DNA of 64,000 nucleotides from JAXMEB01 sp046348545 (GCA_046348545.1 JAXMEB010000003.1:124001-188000), one strand, 5' to 3'; shown: positions 46,977 through 55,999, counted from the stretch's first letter. A program made the numbers and translations. Notes: a model not told the origin generated them from the sequence alone.

Positions 46977-47109
46977 TTAATCATGGGCTCCAAGAAGAAT
47001 GATCCGAGAAGTGTAACGAATTTTTTTGAATGCGGCTAGAGATAGCCGCAGAGTGGCCAATTATTTTGGTTGGTTGCCATACTCTGATGATTTTGAGAGT
47101 TAAATAAAA

Positions 47110-48156
47110 ATGTTTGACGCTGTTTTTATTACAAATTTACCTGCATTTTATAAAACTAATTTATATCAGGCCATTGCCGAAAGAAAAAAAATTTTTGTTA
47201 TTTTTATTGGGCGCGGCTCTCAAATTCGAACTGATGATTTTAGTGGACAAACGATCGAGTTTCCTCATTGCTTTTTGAATGACCGCAGCTATGAAGCACG
47301 GGTGGGCATCAAAAGTATGCTGCGGCTGATTCAGGTGTTAAACGGTTTGGAATTTAAAAAAATCATTTTGGGTGGATGGGATTTACCGGAATATTGGATG
47401 ACTTGGTTGTTTCAACCGAAGCGAAAGCTTCTCTTAGCATTAGAATCAGGGATTGGAGAGAGCAAAACCACAGGCTTGGTTGCTTGGATTAAAAAAGCTT
47501 TTCTATCTCGAATAGACGGTGTGTTGGCATCGGGAGATCCTCATCAAGCTTTGCTAAAAACGTTGGGATATCAAGGCATGGTTTGGTTGACTGGGGGGGT
47601 GGGCTTGATGAATCAAATGCCAATTTTGCCGCGATCTATAGGTTTTCAAAATCGATACTTATATCTAGGACGATTATCTGCAGAAAAAAATTTAGATTGT
47701 TTGATTAATGCTTTTAATACACAACGGGAAGCTAGTTTGACATTAGTTGGCAATGGGCCTGAACTGGATAGACTACGTGCCATTGCAGGCCCTATGATCA
47801 TATTTCAATCACATGTGCCTAACCACGAGCTCAATGTGGTTTTTCAACAACATGATGCGCTTATTCTGCCATCACTTCGCGAACCCTGGGGCCTGGTCGT
47901 TGAGGAAGCGCTCTATCATGGTTTACCAGTTCTACTCTCTGATAAGGTGGGATGCCGTGAATGGGTGACCACGTATCGATGTGGTTATCTTTTCGATCCC
48001 TACTCTGCCAATGACTTGTTGAAAAAGATGCGAGATTTAAAGTGTAATTATGCTGAGCTGAAACAAAACGCAGAAGATCTTGATTTCAAGATATTCCGAG
48101 AACATCAGATTACGCAGTATGAGGAGCTTTTGAGCGCTAGTGAGCCGAATGCTTGA
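47110..48156 (+). CDS. Family 4 glycosyltransferase
   Basis: 348 residues, GT-B fold. NRYLYLGRLSAEKNLDCL begins the donor domain, LVGNGPELDRLRA follows, and SLREPWGLVVEEALYHGLPVL holds the E-x7-E motif of GT4. The N-terminal acceptor part starts FDAVFITNLPAFYKTNLY. It is divergent from the carbamoyltransferase gene (133 bp) and is followed by the lipoprotein/RTX cassette. The next glycosyltransferase resumes at 52322, suggesting that the cassette was inserted into a glycosyltransferase run. Confidence 0.88.
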   Translation: MFDAVFITNLPAFYKTNLYQAIAERKKIFVIFIGRGSQIRTDDFSGQTIEFPHCFLNDRSYEARVGIKSMLRLIQVLNGLEFKKIILGGWDLPEYWMTWLFQPKRKLLLALESGIGESKTTGLVAWIKKAFLSRIDGVLASGDPHQALLKTLGYQGMVWLTGGVGLMNQMPILPRSIGFQNRYLYLGRLSAEKNLDCLINAFNTQREASLTLVGNGPELDRLRAIAGPMIIFQSHVPNHELNVVFQQHDALILPSLREPWGLVVEEALYHGLPVLLSDKVGCREWVTTYRCGYLFDPYSANDLLKKMRDLKCNYAELKQNAEDLDFKIFREHQITQYEELLSASEPNA

Positions 48157-48195
48157 TCGATTATAGTTTGTTGAATCTCATACAGGTGGGGATAT

Positions 48196-48224
48196 TTGAC
48201 GTGGTAGATACTGCACGTTAACAT
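48196..48224 (+). promoter_or_regulatory. Candidate sigma-70 promoter for the lipoprotein/RTX cassette
   Basis: TTGACG (48196-48201) and TAACAT (48219-48224) are separated by 17 bp, about 60 bp before the first lipoprotein start. Sequence prediction only. Confidence 0.45.
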
Positions 48225-48284
48225 GCCTTTCTATTTTAACCCTTGCAAAGAAGTTAAATTTTATATTGGTACACGGAGGTTGTT

Positions 48285-48707
48285 GTGCGTACTGATTTTC
48301 TTAGAATAGGTATTCACTTTTTTTTATCGTTATCCCTCAGTGTATCAGTAAATGGTTGTGATTCTGCCATTTACTCATTGGATATTCAAAATAGGAATCA
48401 AAATCCAATTATTATCAAAGAGATCCGTGTCAACCATGAAGTTATTTCAAATAAATCAATAAAGCTCCCGCCTTACGAGCCGAAATTTACTATTCTGTCA
48501 AATCTGAGAAAATTGCATGGTTCCTATTATCAAAAGTTGAGTATACAAAACCCTCAGATACTCGAAGTGTTAATTGAAAAGATTGATACGATTCAAGATA
48601 TTGAGTTATCCTGCCACCTTTATAATACCGCTGAAAACGGACGTTTATTCACGGCCATGATTCAGGAAAATAATACGATTATATGTGATCGTGATTCATC
48701 TTCTTAG
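48285..48707 (+). CDS. Hypothetical lipoprotein upstream of the RTX gene
   Basis: 140 residues, GTG start with GGAGG 6-7 bases upstream. The signal peptide HFFLSLSLSVSVNGC ends in a lipobox-like cysteine (residue about 25). The mature part (IKEIRVNHEVISNKSIKLPP and so on) is likely beta-rich; no family recognised. Low G+C and short coding length are like the next gene. With the following lipoprotein it forms an operon leading into the RTX gene; it could be an immunity, export or surface partner of that protein. Function unknown. Confidence 0.68.
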   Translation: MRTDFLRIGIHFFLSLSLSVSVNGCDSAIYSLDIQNRNQNPIIIKEIRVNHEVISNKSIKLPPYEPKFTILSNLRKLHGSYYQKLSIQNPQILEVLIEKIDTIQDIELSCHLYNTAENGRLFTAMIQENNTIICDRDSSS

Positions 48708-48730
48708 TTTAAATAGATTGGAGATTTAAC

Positions 48731-49249
48731 ATGTTTATACTTAAAGTGATAAGAATTTTTTATATCACTGCCCTCATGATATCAGGCCTTATCCTCATAA
48801 ATTGTCAATCAGGAGAAAATGAACAATTTATCGAGAAAAGTAAGCTTCAGAATGTTGAGGTTGATCACGTGATAAAGTTAAGCGATCTACTAGAGAAAAA
48901 AAATGGCACTCTTTGTGTGCTGTATCCTTATCAAGAAACTCTTTCCATTGAAGTACCTTTTAGTAAAAAAATCAATTCATACTTAGAAAATATAAAATAT
49001 TTTTCAGATGAAGACCGATGGTCACTTATTTACTTGGACCAAGACAAAATATCAATATCTACTTTCAAAAGATCACAGAAATTAGATATCTTGTCGCCAC
49101 ATGAAACGCAGTTGCCATATGACGGAAAACTATTAAAAGACATGAAGCCAGCGAAAGCGAGTTGTATATCTATTGATCAGGCTGTTGTTATGAAAACGGA
49201 AATAAAAGGCAGAATATTCCTATTATTTGGAGAGTCAAGTGAATTATAG
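48731..49249 (+). CDS. Hypothetical lipoprotein, second of pair
   Basis: 172 residues. The hydrophobic N-terminus ITALMISGLILINC ends in a cysteine at about residue 25; LINC is a non-canonical lipobox, so lipidation is less certain. GGAG lies before the ATG. A CVLYPYQ and a CISIDQ cysteine are seen later. No family recognised. Its stop overlaps the RTX gene's preferred GTG start by 11 bp, so the two are translationally coupled. Confidence 0.65.
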   Translation: MFILKVIRIFYITALMISGLILINCQSGENEQFIEKSKLQNVEVDHVIKLSDLLEKKNGTLCVLYPYQETLSIEVPFSKKINSYLENIKYFSDEDRWSLIYLDQDKISISTFKRSQKLDILSPHETQLPYDGKLLKDMKPAKASCISIDQAVVMKTEIKGRIFLLFGESSEL

Positions 49250-52200
49250 TAGTTTATATAAACGGTACATGGCTGAAGCGAATGAATATGCCACTAAATA
49301 CGATCTCGACCCCAAAACCAAGCACAATGGTTCATGGGATGCTTTTAGGCATGCATATGCAAGCGGAGCTATGGCGTACGAATATGGAACATTTATCGCT
49401 AAAATTTTTGGCGACCTAAATGAACTACGAGGTGATCTTACTCATCAACAGCCCTTGTACGAAAAGAATATGGATAAATGGAATAATGCTGTTGGAAGAA
49501 GTATTGGAAAAGATTCAAAAACTCTCGATGAAATCGCCTCCAAAGTCTATGAGTCCTTAGTGCAAGGTAATCTTATTGTTGATCCATCTAATGATACTCG
49601 CCAGTGTTGTGATGAATTTGCTTGGGAGCAAGCATATGGCAACGATTATACAACTACTATAGATAGAGCAAATGGACTTGTGGGTACAGATATTCAAAAC
49701 CTAAGTTATCAAAAGGTAGTTGGTTTAGATTATCGTGGGATAGTTCTAGCACTTAGAGCCGCCAACCCCCCGCGTCAGGATCCACTTGCTTTAGATCTGG
49801 ACAATGATGGAATAGAAAGTATCAGCGCTTATGTTGAAACACCGATTCTGTTTGATCATGACGGTGATGGCATTAAAACAGGCACAGGCTGGCTTAAACC
49901 TGATGATGGGTGGCTTGTGCTCGATCGAAACTCAAATGGGAAAATTGATTCAGGTCGCGAACTTTTTGGCGTTGATACGATAAAAAGTAATGGGCAGTTT
50001 GCTAAAGATGGTTTCGATGCTTTGGCTGATTATGATCAAAACAAAGATGGCAAGATCACAGATGCTGATAACATATACGCTAGACTTCGAGTTTGGCGAG
50101 ATTTAAACCAAGACGGAATAAGCCAGCCACACGAACTAACATCTCTTACAGAAAATCAAATTCTTGCTATCAATCTTAAACATGCTCTTGTGAACATTAA
50201 TTTAGGAGATGGCAATTTCCAAACGGCTAAAGGAGCATACACGAGATTTGACGGCACAACACATCTTGCTGGTGAGGCGAATGGTGCAATAGCCAACTTG
50301 GAGTTGGTGACTAATTCATTTCATCGCGAATTTACTGAACGTTTCCCTGTTTCATATGAAGCTCTTCAGCTTCCGAATTTAAGAGGTTCAGGACAGATTC
50401 GAGATCTTAGGGAGGCTATGACGCTATCCCCTAAATTGCTTCAAATCGTAAAGCAATATAGTGATTGTACAACACGAGAATCACAAATTGAATTGCTTGA
50501 CGAGCTGATAGAAGAATGGGCAAAAACCTCAGAGCTAAAATCGCTGAAAATCCAGGTTGAACTTCTCTCCAGCAACGATGCAACTATTTCTTACCATCTT
50601 AACCGAATGAAAGTTACATCGCCTGAGCAACATGAATTTATAAGAAAATTGGGTATAGTTGAATCTTTGATGGGATTCACTTATTTTGGTCCTTTTGGGA
50701 AAGTACGATTTAAACCCTTAGAGAGCGATACAAAACACATTAATGTTAATCTTAGCTCTGACCAGATAAATTTTATTTCATTGTCGTATGATTATTTTAA
50801 ATCCTATATATACGAATCACTCCTCACACAAACAAGGCTAAAATCATATCTTGATAAAATAGAGATTATTAATGAGAGTGAAGTAATCAAATTTGATTTT
50901 TCAGAGGTTGAGAAAGCTTTTAAGCAAGCAATCGTCGATAATCCAAAAGATGGAGCTGTTGATTTGCTCGAATTTGTTAGCTCAGTTGGAGAACATAATT
51001 TAAAAAATTTTGGATGGAAACCTATAGATTTTATAGTCTCTCAAATTTCAAATATTGCGGAAATGGGAGCATTCAAAGAAAAGCTGAGCTTATGGTCTAT
51101 CGAATTTGCTTCAACTAATGCAGCGAGTGTTTCTGGAGAAGCTGATTCTGACTTTATTGTTGGAACCAATAAGGATAACATTCTTTACGGAAAAGATGGG
51201 GATGATCTCCTTTTTGGTGGTAATGGCGATGACAGGCTGTATGGCGAAAAGGGTGATGATATTTTAGATGGTGGTCCTGGTAATGACATCCTTGAAGGGG
51301 GGCTCGGCAACGATACCTATCTTTTTGGTCTAGGGGATGGTCAGGATAAAATTGCACATGATCATTACCTCAAAGAAACAAAAAAGCAAAATACGCTAAA
51401 ATTTAAAGAAGGTATTTTCGCATCAGATATTTTAATTTCTCAGTCAAGGACTGATTTAATTTTGGCCATTAAAAATAGTCCCGATAGAATTACTGTTAGT
51501 GATTTTTTCTATGATGACGATCCATATGGCGAATTTAATCCTGTGCAACAAGTCATTTTTCCAGACGATACAATTTGGGATATTAATTTTATCGTCTCAA
51601 AAGTTCTATCGGGAAGTTGTTCTGAAGATTATATCAAGGGCACAAAATATGATGATTTGATCACTGGTAAAGAAGGAAATGATGTACTGTATGGTCGTGA
51701 TGGGAGCGATACTTTGTATGGTGGTAATGGCGATGACAGGCTGTATGGCGAAGAGGGTGATGATATTTTAGATGGCGGTGCTGGTAATGACATCCTTGAA
51801 GGGGGGCTCGGCAACGATACTTATCTTTTTGGTCTAGGGGATGGTCAGGATAAAATTGCACACGATCATTACCTCAAAGAAACAACCAAGCAAAATACGC
51901 TAAAATTTAAAGAAGGAATTTTCCCATCAGATGTTTTAATTTCTCAGTCAGGGATTGATCTAGTTTTAGCCATCAAAAACACTGCCGATAAAATTACTAT
52001 TAGTCATTTTTTTCATAACAATGATCCTTTTGGCGAATTTAATCCCGTGCAACAAGTCATTTTTCCAGACAATACAGCTTGGGATGTGAATATTTTGAAA
52101 GATATAGTTAATGGTGCGCCCAGACCTCAAAGCTCTTTGAATTTGACAGACATTATTGATGTAAGAGGAGAACAAAGTCTCATTGTGAGCGAAACAATTA

Positions 52201-52250
52201 GCCTTCTACCAGTTCAAAATCCATTAATCACAACCGAACACTTCTGGTAG
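49239..52250 (+). CDS. RTX-type calcium-binding protein with DUF6973-like N-terminal domain
   Basis: 1003 residues from GTG at 49239, chosen because GGAGAG lies 5 bases upstream (TTG at 49227 is the alternative). Residues about 1-115 (GSWDAFRHAYASGAMAYEYG, then WNNAVGRSIGK) resemble the DUF6973 fold. From about 180, DPLALDLDNDGIESI, FDHDGDGIKTGTGWL and DYDQNKDGKITDADN look like calcium loops. Two nonapeptide RTX blocks (GNGDDRLYGEKGDDILDGG-type) follow from residue about 630, each with a haemolysin-related domain. No signal peptide: type I secretion is expected, but no transporter is here. Possibly a secreted toxin or enzyme. Confidence 0.85.
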   Translation: MNYSSLYKRYMAEANEYATKYDLDPKTKHNGSWDAFRHAYASGAMAYEYGTFIAKIFGDLNELRGDLTHQQPLYEKNMDKWNNAVGRSIGKDSKTLDEIASKVYESLVQGNLIVDPSNDTRQCCDEFAWEQAYGNDYTTTIDRANGLVGTDIQNLSYQKVVGLDYRGIVLALRAANPPRQDPLALDLDNDGIESISAYVETPILFDHDGDGIKTGTGWLKPDDGWLVLDRNSNGKIDSGRELFGVDTIKSNGQFAKDGFDALADYDQNKDGKITDADNIYARLRVWRDLNQDGISQPHELTSLTENQILAINLKHALVNINLGDGNFQTAKGAYTRFDGTTHLAGEANGAIANLELVTNSFHREFTERFPVSYEALQLPNLRGSGQIRDLREAMTLSPKLLQIVKQYSDCTTRESQIELLDELIEEWAKTSELKSLKIQVELLSSNDATISYHLNRMKVTSPEQHEFIRKLGIVESLMGFTYFGPFGKVRFKPLESDTKHINVNLSSDQINFISLSYDYFKSYIYESLLTQTRLKSYLDKIEIINESEVIKFDFSEVEKAFKQAIVDNPKDGAVDLLEFVSSVGEHNLKNFGWKPIDFIVSQISNIAEMGAFKEKLSLWSIEFASTNAASVSGEADSDFIVGTNKDNILYGKDGDDLLFGGNGDDRLYGEKGDDILDGGPGNDILEGGLGNDTYLFGLGDGQDKIAHDHYLKETKKQNTLKFKEGIFASDILISQSRTDLILAIKNSPDRITVSDFFYDDDPYGEFNPVQQVIFPDDTIWDINFIVSKVLSGSCSEDYIKGTKYDDLITGKEGNDVLYGRDGSDTLYGGNGDDRLYGEEGDDILDGGAGNDILEGGLGNDTYLFGLGDGQDKIAHDHYLKETTKQNTLKFKEGIFPSDVLISQSGIDLVLAIKNTADKITISHFFHNNDPFGEFNPVQQVIFPDNTAWDVNILKDIVNGAPRPQSSLNLTDIIDVRGEQSLIVSETISLLPVQNPLITTEHFW
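51144..52094 (+). repeat. Tandem duplication of about 450 bp inside the RTX gene (504-bp period)
   Basis: The segment from about 51144 recurs from about 51648, offset exactly 504 bp (168 codons). It is nearly identical between 51216-51415 and 51720-51919 (only about ten differences by eye) and more divergent at the ends. Each unit encodes RTX nonapeptides plus a haemolysin-related domain. Recent duplication or gene conversion. Confidence 0.85.
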
Positions 52251-52321
52251 GTTTGCGAACAGTGAATTAGCGAAATTGTTCGGAGACTATAACATTATAA
52301 AAAAGGTGAGGGCATCCTGAC

Positions 52322-53455
52322 ATGAAAGTGCTTGTGGTTCATAATTTCTACCAATCTAAAATGATTGGGGGGGAAGATCTGGTTGTTCATCGAGAGATCA
52401 AAGGTTTACAGGCTGCTTTAGGTGAGGAATCTGTTTTTCAGTACCATGTGCGTAATGATGACATTCATCCTATCAAACTCATGCGTTCGATTTGGGGCGA
52501 TGAATCGCATGCCACAAGGATTGCTCAGCTGGTAAAGCAACATGCGATTAATATTGTCCATGTTCATAATTTTTTTCCATTATTGACCCCGTTGATTTTT
52601 GAAAGTGCTAAAAAAGCAGGTGCAAAAGTAATCCATACCCTTCACAATTATCGGAATTGGTGTTTGTCGGGCCTCCTTTATCGAGAAGATAAGCCTTGGT
52701 GCTTAGATTGTGTGAATCGGAAATTTATGTGGCCTGGGGTCAGGCATGGATGTTACCGTCAATCTAAAATGCAAAGTGCGGTTGCTGCATTAGCTTTTGG
52801 ATGGTATCGCCAAAAGCATTATTTTGATGCCATTGATTTTTATTTTGCGCTCACTGAATTTCAGAAAAACTTGTTAATCCAGCTCGGATTGCCTGCTGGT
52901 CGAATCGTTGTGAAACCAAATGGCATTGAGTACCCTCGGTCGAAGGTGAAGCGTGAGCGAGCTGGATTTTTATATGTTGGGCGCTTGGAGAAAGCAAAAG
53001 GGATTGATGATCTGCTTGCGATTTGGAAAGATCTGGATTATCCGCTTTGGGTGATTGGCGGGCCTCAAGGAACTTATGCGTCATATCAGCATCCGAAGGT
53101 GACTTTTTTAGGGCAGTTATCGCATAATGAGACTATAGATTGGATGGGAAAGGTGAAGTACTTAATTCATCCAGCTCAAGCCGTTGAAACCTTCGGATTA
53201 ACCATGATTGAAGCCATGGCACAAGGCACTCCTGTGATTGGTTTGAATCGAGGGACTCGATTAGAATTTATAATACCTGGTCAAACCGGTTTTCGCGGTG
53301 AGCCAAATGAGCTTAAGCAGCTCATTATCGACGCTGAGCATTATTCAGATTATACTGCTTTATCGGAGCGAGCCGCACGATATGCAGAGCGATTTTATAT
53401 AGAACGTATCATTCAAGAGCAAATTTCATGGTATCACAACCTAAAATTAGCATAA
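52322..53455 (+). CDS. Family 4 glycosyltransferase
   Basis: 377 residues, GT-B. Starts KVLVVHNFYQSKMIGGEDLV, typical of O-antigen GT4. NIVHVHNFFPLLTPLIF and VIHTLHNYRNWCLSG with four nearby cysteines (CLSG, WCLDC, GCYR) may form a metal site. GFLYVGRLEKAKGIDDL and EAMAQGTPVIGLNRG are the donor part, with ETFGLTMIEAMA as the E-x7-E motif. The 3' end overlaps the GT2 gene by 28 bp. Confidence 0.88.
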   Translation: MKVLVVHNFYQSKMIGGEDLVVHREIKGLQAALGEESVFQYHVRNDDIHPIKLMRSIWGDESHATRIAQLVKQHAINIVHVHNFFPLLTPLIFESAKKAGAKVIHTLHNYRNWCLSGLLYREDKPWCLDCVNRKFMWPGVRHGCYRQSKMQSAVAALAFGWYRQKHYFDAIDFYFALTEFQKNLLIQLGLPAGRIVVKPNGIEYPRSKVKRERAGFLYVGRLEKAKGIDDLLAIWKDLDYPLWVIGGPQGTYASYQHPKVTFLGQLSHNETIDWMGKVKYLIHPAQAVETFGLTMIEAMAQGTPVIGLNRGTRLEFIIPGQTGFRGEPNELKQLIIDAEHYSDYTALSERAARYAERFYIERIIQEQISWYHNLKLA

Positions 53456-54210
53456 TCACCGTTTGCTATAATAGTCAGCAGACGATTTTAGACACGATTC
53501 GATCGGTTCAATCGCAAGATTATCTAAATCGTGAGCACATTATCATCGATGGTGAATCCAAAGATGGCACCCTTATGTTATTGGAGCAACATCGATCAGA
53601 ATTTGATGTGCTAGTCAGTGAGCGTGACCGAGGGATCTACGATGCCATGAATAAAGGAATTCGAATAGCATCGGGTGATATCATTGGTTTCTTGAATTCT
53701 GATGATATTTACTATGATAAAACGAGCCTTTCAACAATTGCTGGTGGATTCAGTGAGGCAACTACCGATGCAGTCTTTGGGAATCTGATTTATGTTTCTA
53801 AAGAGAATTTGGAAAAGATTGTCAGATTCTGGCGTGCAAGTTCTTTCCAGACTGGGTTGTTTTCTAAGGGGTGGTGTCCGCCTCATCCTACATTTTATGT
53901 TAAAAAGGCTATCTACGATCGTCTGGGGGGATTTGATATCTCTTTGCCGATTGCGAACGACGTTGAATTGATGATGCGTTTTTTAGAAGTGGGTAAAATA
54001 AATACGCGACATATTGACGAAGTGCTGGTTCGGATGAGAATGGGGGGGGTTTCAAATAATAGTCTTAAAAATATTGTGTATCAAAACTACGTGATTTTAA
54101 AATCACTTCAAAAGCATCAATTGCCGTCGGCTTGGCTCCCCTTTATCTTTGCCAAACTAAAATCTAGAACAGCACAATACTCAAGCAAATCATGCCAGCC
54201 AACATATTAA
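53428..54210 (+). CDS. Family 2 glycosyltransferase
   Basis: 260 residues: ISIITVCYNSQQTILDTI, EHIIIDGESKDGTLMLLE, and VSERDRGIYDAMNKGIRIA. IIGFLNSDDIYYD is the metal-binding DD, and PIANDVELMMRFLEVG follows. The pattern is WcaA/WbbD-like. It overlaps the GT4 gene upstream and the epimerase gene downstream (19 bp), so the three form an operon. Cytoplasmic enzyme of repeat-unit assembly. Confidence 0.88.
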   Translation: MVSQPKISIITVCYNSQQTILDTIRSVQSQDYLNREHIIIDGESKDGTLMLLEQHRSEFDVLVSERDRGIYDAMNKGIRIASGDIIGFLNSDDIYYDKTSLSTIAGGFSEATTDAVFGNLIYVSKENLEKIVRFWRASSFQTGLFSKGWCPPHPTFYVKKAIYDRLGGFDISLPIANDVELMMRFLEVGKINTRHIDEVLVRMRMGGVSNNSLKNIVYQNYVILKSLQKHQLPSAWLPFIFAKLKSRTAQYSSKSCQPTY

Positions 54211-55127
54211 TCACCGGTGCAACCGGTTTTGTGGGTCAATATCTAATCCACTATTTGAGTGAGCAAGGTTACCCTATTGTTGCTTTGGTTAGGAACCCCC
54301 CTGAAACTCTGCCTAACTTATCTAACGTTAATATTAAAATCATCCCAGACATTGTGAATTGTGATTGGTCTACTTATTTAGAAGATGTGGACAGTGTCAT
54401 TCATTGTGCTGCTTTGGCGCATGTGCCTAATGTTGAAAATCAAAAAGCTCGCTTGTGGGATGTGAATGTGCATGCTACTGAGAAACTAGCGCTTGCTTCA
54501 CAAAAAGTTGGCGTGAAGCGTTTCATCTTCTTAAGCTCTGTCAAAGTGCACGGCGAATATACAGAATCGAAACCATTTTCCGTTCAGGATAAGCCGTTCC
54601 CTAGCGATTTATATGGTGAATCTAAGTGGGCGGCTGAAGAAGCGATTCGTTCAATTCCTGATTTAAATTGGGTGATTATTCGTCCTCCTTTGATGTATGG
54701 CCCGAATATGAAAGGCAATCTAGATTTAGTTTTAAAAGCTTTGCAGAGAGGTATTTACTTGCCCTTGAAATCGATTCGGAATCAGCGTAGTTTTTTGAGC
54801 CTTCGTAATTTAAGCCACTTCATTGAGCTTTGTTTGAAGCATCCTGGTGCGGTGAGGGAAACCTTTTTGATATCAGATGGTGTTGATCTTTCAACACCAG
54901 AATTGATTCGTGCCGTTGCTGCGGCTGAAGGATTGTCGCCTAGATTAGTCCCCTGTCCAACCGTTTTATTGCATTTGGCGGGTATACTGTTTAAAAAGCA
55001 AGATGCTGTTGCAAAGCTGCTTCAATCCCTACAAGTTGATATCAGCCACGCAGCTAATCATTTAAACTGGCAGCCACCGTATACCTTGGCGCAGGGCCTA
55101 GAAGGGATTGATCAAGAAATCTTGTAG
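54192..55127 (+). CDS. NAD-dependent epimerase/dehydratase (WbpV/GalE-like)
   Basis: 311 residues, SDR. NILITGATGFVGQYLIHYL is the NAD motif. FIFLSSVKVHGEYT and DLYGESKWAAEEAI (YxxxK) form the active site, and WVIIRPPLMYGPNMKGNL follows. NQRSFLSLRNLSHFIELC is like WbpV/FnlB-type 4-reductases or epimerases that usually precede a WbpL initiating transferase. No WbpL follows here; the next 870 bp hold only repeats. It may make a UDP-6-deoxy-HexNAc such as UDP-QuiNAc. Confidence 0.82.
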   Translation: MPANILITGATGFVGQYLIHYLSEQGYPIVALVRNPPETLPNLSNVNIKIIPDIVNCDWSTYLEDVDSVIHCAALAHVPNVENQKARLWDVNVHATEKLALASQKVGVKRFIFLSSVKVHGEYTESKPFSVQDKPFPSDLYGESKWAAEEAIRSIPDLNWVIIRPPLMYGPNMKGNLDLVLKALQRGIYLPLKSIRNQRSFLSLRNLSHFIELCLKHPGAVRETFLISDGVDLSTPELIRAVAAAEGLSPRLVPCPTVLLHLAGILFKKQDAVAKLLQSLQVDISHAANHLNWQPPYTLAQGLEGIDQEIL

Positions 55128-55146
55128 CGTGATGTCTTTAATTCGC

Positions 55147-55272
55147 ATACCCACAACAGATGATTTTTCGGGTAGGCGCCGAGCGTTCGAGACGCAGGAG
55201 TGTGCACAAGGTACATGACTGCGGTGAGAATCGCGAAGGCAACAACCCCGAAAATTCAGGTGTGAAGGGTAT
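55147..55272 (+). repeat. 126-bp inverted repeat, left arm
   Basis: The 126 bp from ATACCCACAACAGATG to TGAAGGGTAT recur in inverse orientation at 55509-55634 with three mismatches. The arm begins 19 bp after the epimerase stop. It is G+C-richer than the surroundings (for example GGCGCCGAGCG). It probably belongs to a dispersed intergenic repeat family. Between 55128 and 55940 I see no gene or RNA, only this and the second repeat family. Confidence 0.9.
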
Positions 55273-55350
55273 ATCAAAATTATTTTGTCCAATCACGGAG
55301 AGGGTTTCTTTGTTAAACGATTTTAAGAACCACAAAAACTCTATAGGAAC

Positions 55351-55447
55351 CTCAGTTCGGAGTTTTTGAAGGCAGGGTTGGTTTGTAATGACGTCATTCC
55401 GCACAGCGATAAGCGCACGAAGTGCGCAGCGTGTGATGCGGAATCTA
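55351..55447 (+). repeat. Second intergenic palindromic repeat, copy 1 (plus)
   Basis: CTCAGTTCGGAGTTTT, then ATTCCGCACAGCG and GTGTGATGCGGAAT around an inner CGCACGAAGTGCG hairpin. A diverged inverse copy occurs at 55656-55744. The style (GTCATTCCGCACAGCG...TGATGCGG) recalls dispersed hairpin repeats of host-associated bacteria. Confidence 0.75.
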
Positions 55448-55508
55448 GTATTCACGGGGCATTGGCCGCTTATGCGATTCAGCCTTTAAAAATATCAGCA
55501 ATCAAATT

Positions 55509-55634
55509 ATACCCTTCACAGCTGAATTTTCGGGGTTGTTGCCTTCGCGATTCTCACCGCAGTCATGTACTTTGTGTACACTCCTGCGTCTCGAACGCTC
55601 GGCGCCTACCCGAAAAATCATCTGTTGTGGGTAT
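55509..55634 (-). repeat. 126-bp inverted repeat, right arm
   Basis: The inverse of 55147-55272 with three mismatches over 126 bp. The 236 bp between the arms hold part of a second repeat family. Transcribed, the pair would fold into one very long stem. Confidence 0.9.
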
Positions 55635-55655
55635 ATTAGCTGAGATTTGATAAAA

Positions 55656-55744
55656 GTCTGGATCCCGCATCAGACGCTACACACTTCGTGTGATGACCGC
55701 TGTGCGGGATGACGATATATCCCTTTAAAACTCCGAACTGAAGT
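55656..55744 (-). repeat. Second intergenic palindromic repeat, copy 2 (minus)
   Basis: Read on the minus strand it contains CTTCAGTTCGGAGTTTT, then GTCATCCCGCACAGCG and TCTGATGCGGGATCCAGAC around CACACGAAGTGTG. It is the diverged inverse of 55351-55447. Substitutions are partly compensatory in the stems (CCGCAC/GTGCGG-like pairs), which suggests that the hairpin matters. Confidence 0.72.
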
Positions 55745-55939
55745 GTTGTTAGTCCAAAATCTGATCTAAAGATATGCCGAACCAATTTAAGACCATCAAT
55801 ATGAGGTAGGACGCCTTCACTGAGATCGCCGGCTAGAAGACGTTGATTTATATGAAAATTATCCACTCTGTATCTCTGGCCACGTCTAATGTTCTAAACG
55901 TTAGCAAATGAAGTGCCTTTTCTAATGAATGGTTGGGGC

Positions 55940-55969
55940 TTGTCGAGCGACCCTAATCCCTGATACCAT
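55940..55969 (+). promoter_or_regulatory. Candidate promoter for the 4.5S RNA
   Basis: TTGTCG (55940-55945) and TACCAT (55964-55969) with an 18-bp spacer, about 30 bp before the mature RNA's likely 5' end. A short processed leader would fit ffs genes. Sequence prediction only. Confidence 0.4.
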
Positions 55970-55999
55970 CCCCCACTGCTTCAGTCGATGAAGCCCTAT

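Noticed and set aside
51154..51861. Minus-strand His/Tyr-rich and Ser/Pro-rich frames opposite the RTX blocks
   Set aside because: They are the antisense of repeated GGxGxD coding and recur with the same 504-bp period.
55160..55650. Open frames of 60-105 codons on both strands between the epimerase gene and the 4.5S RNA
   Set aside because: They lie in the inverted repeats, mirror each other between arms, and have no ribosome sites; they are by-products of the repeat sequence.
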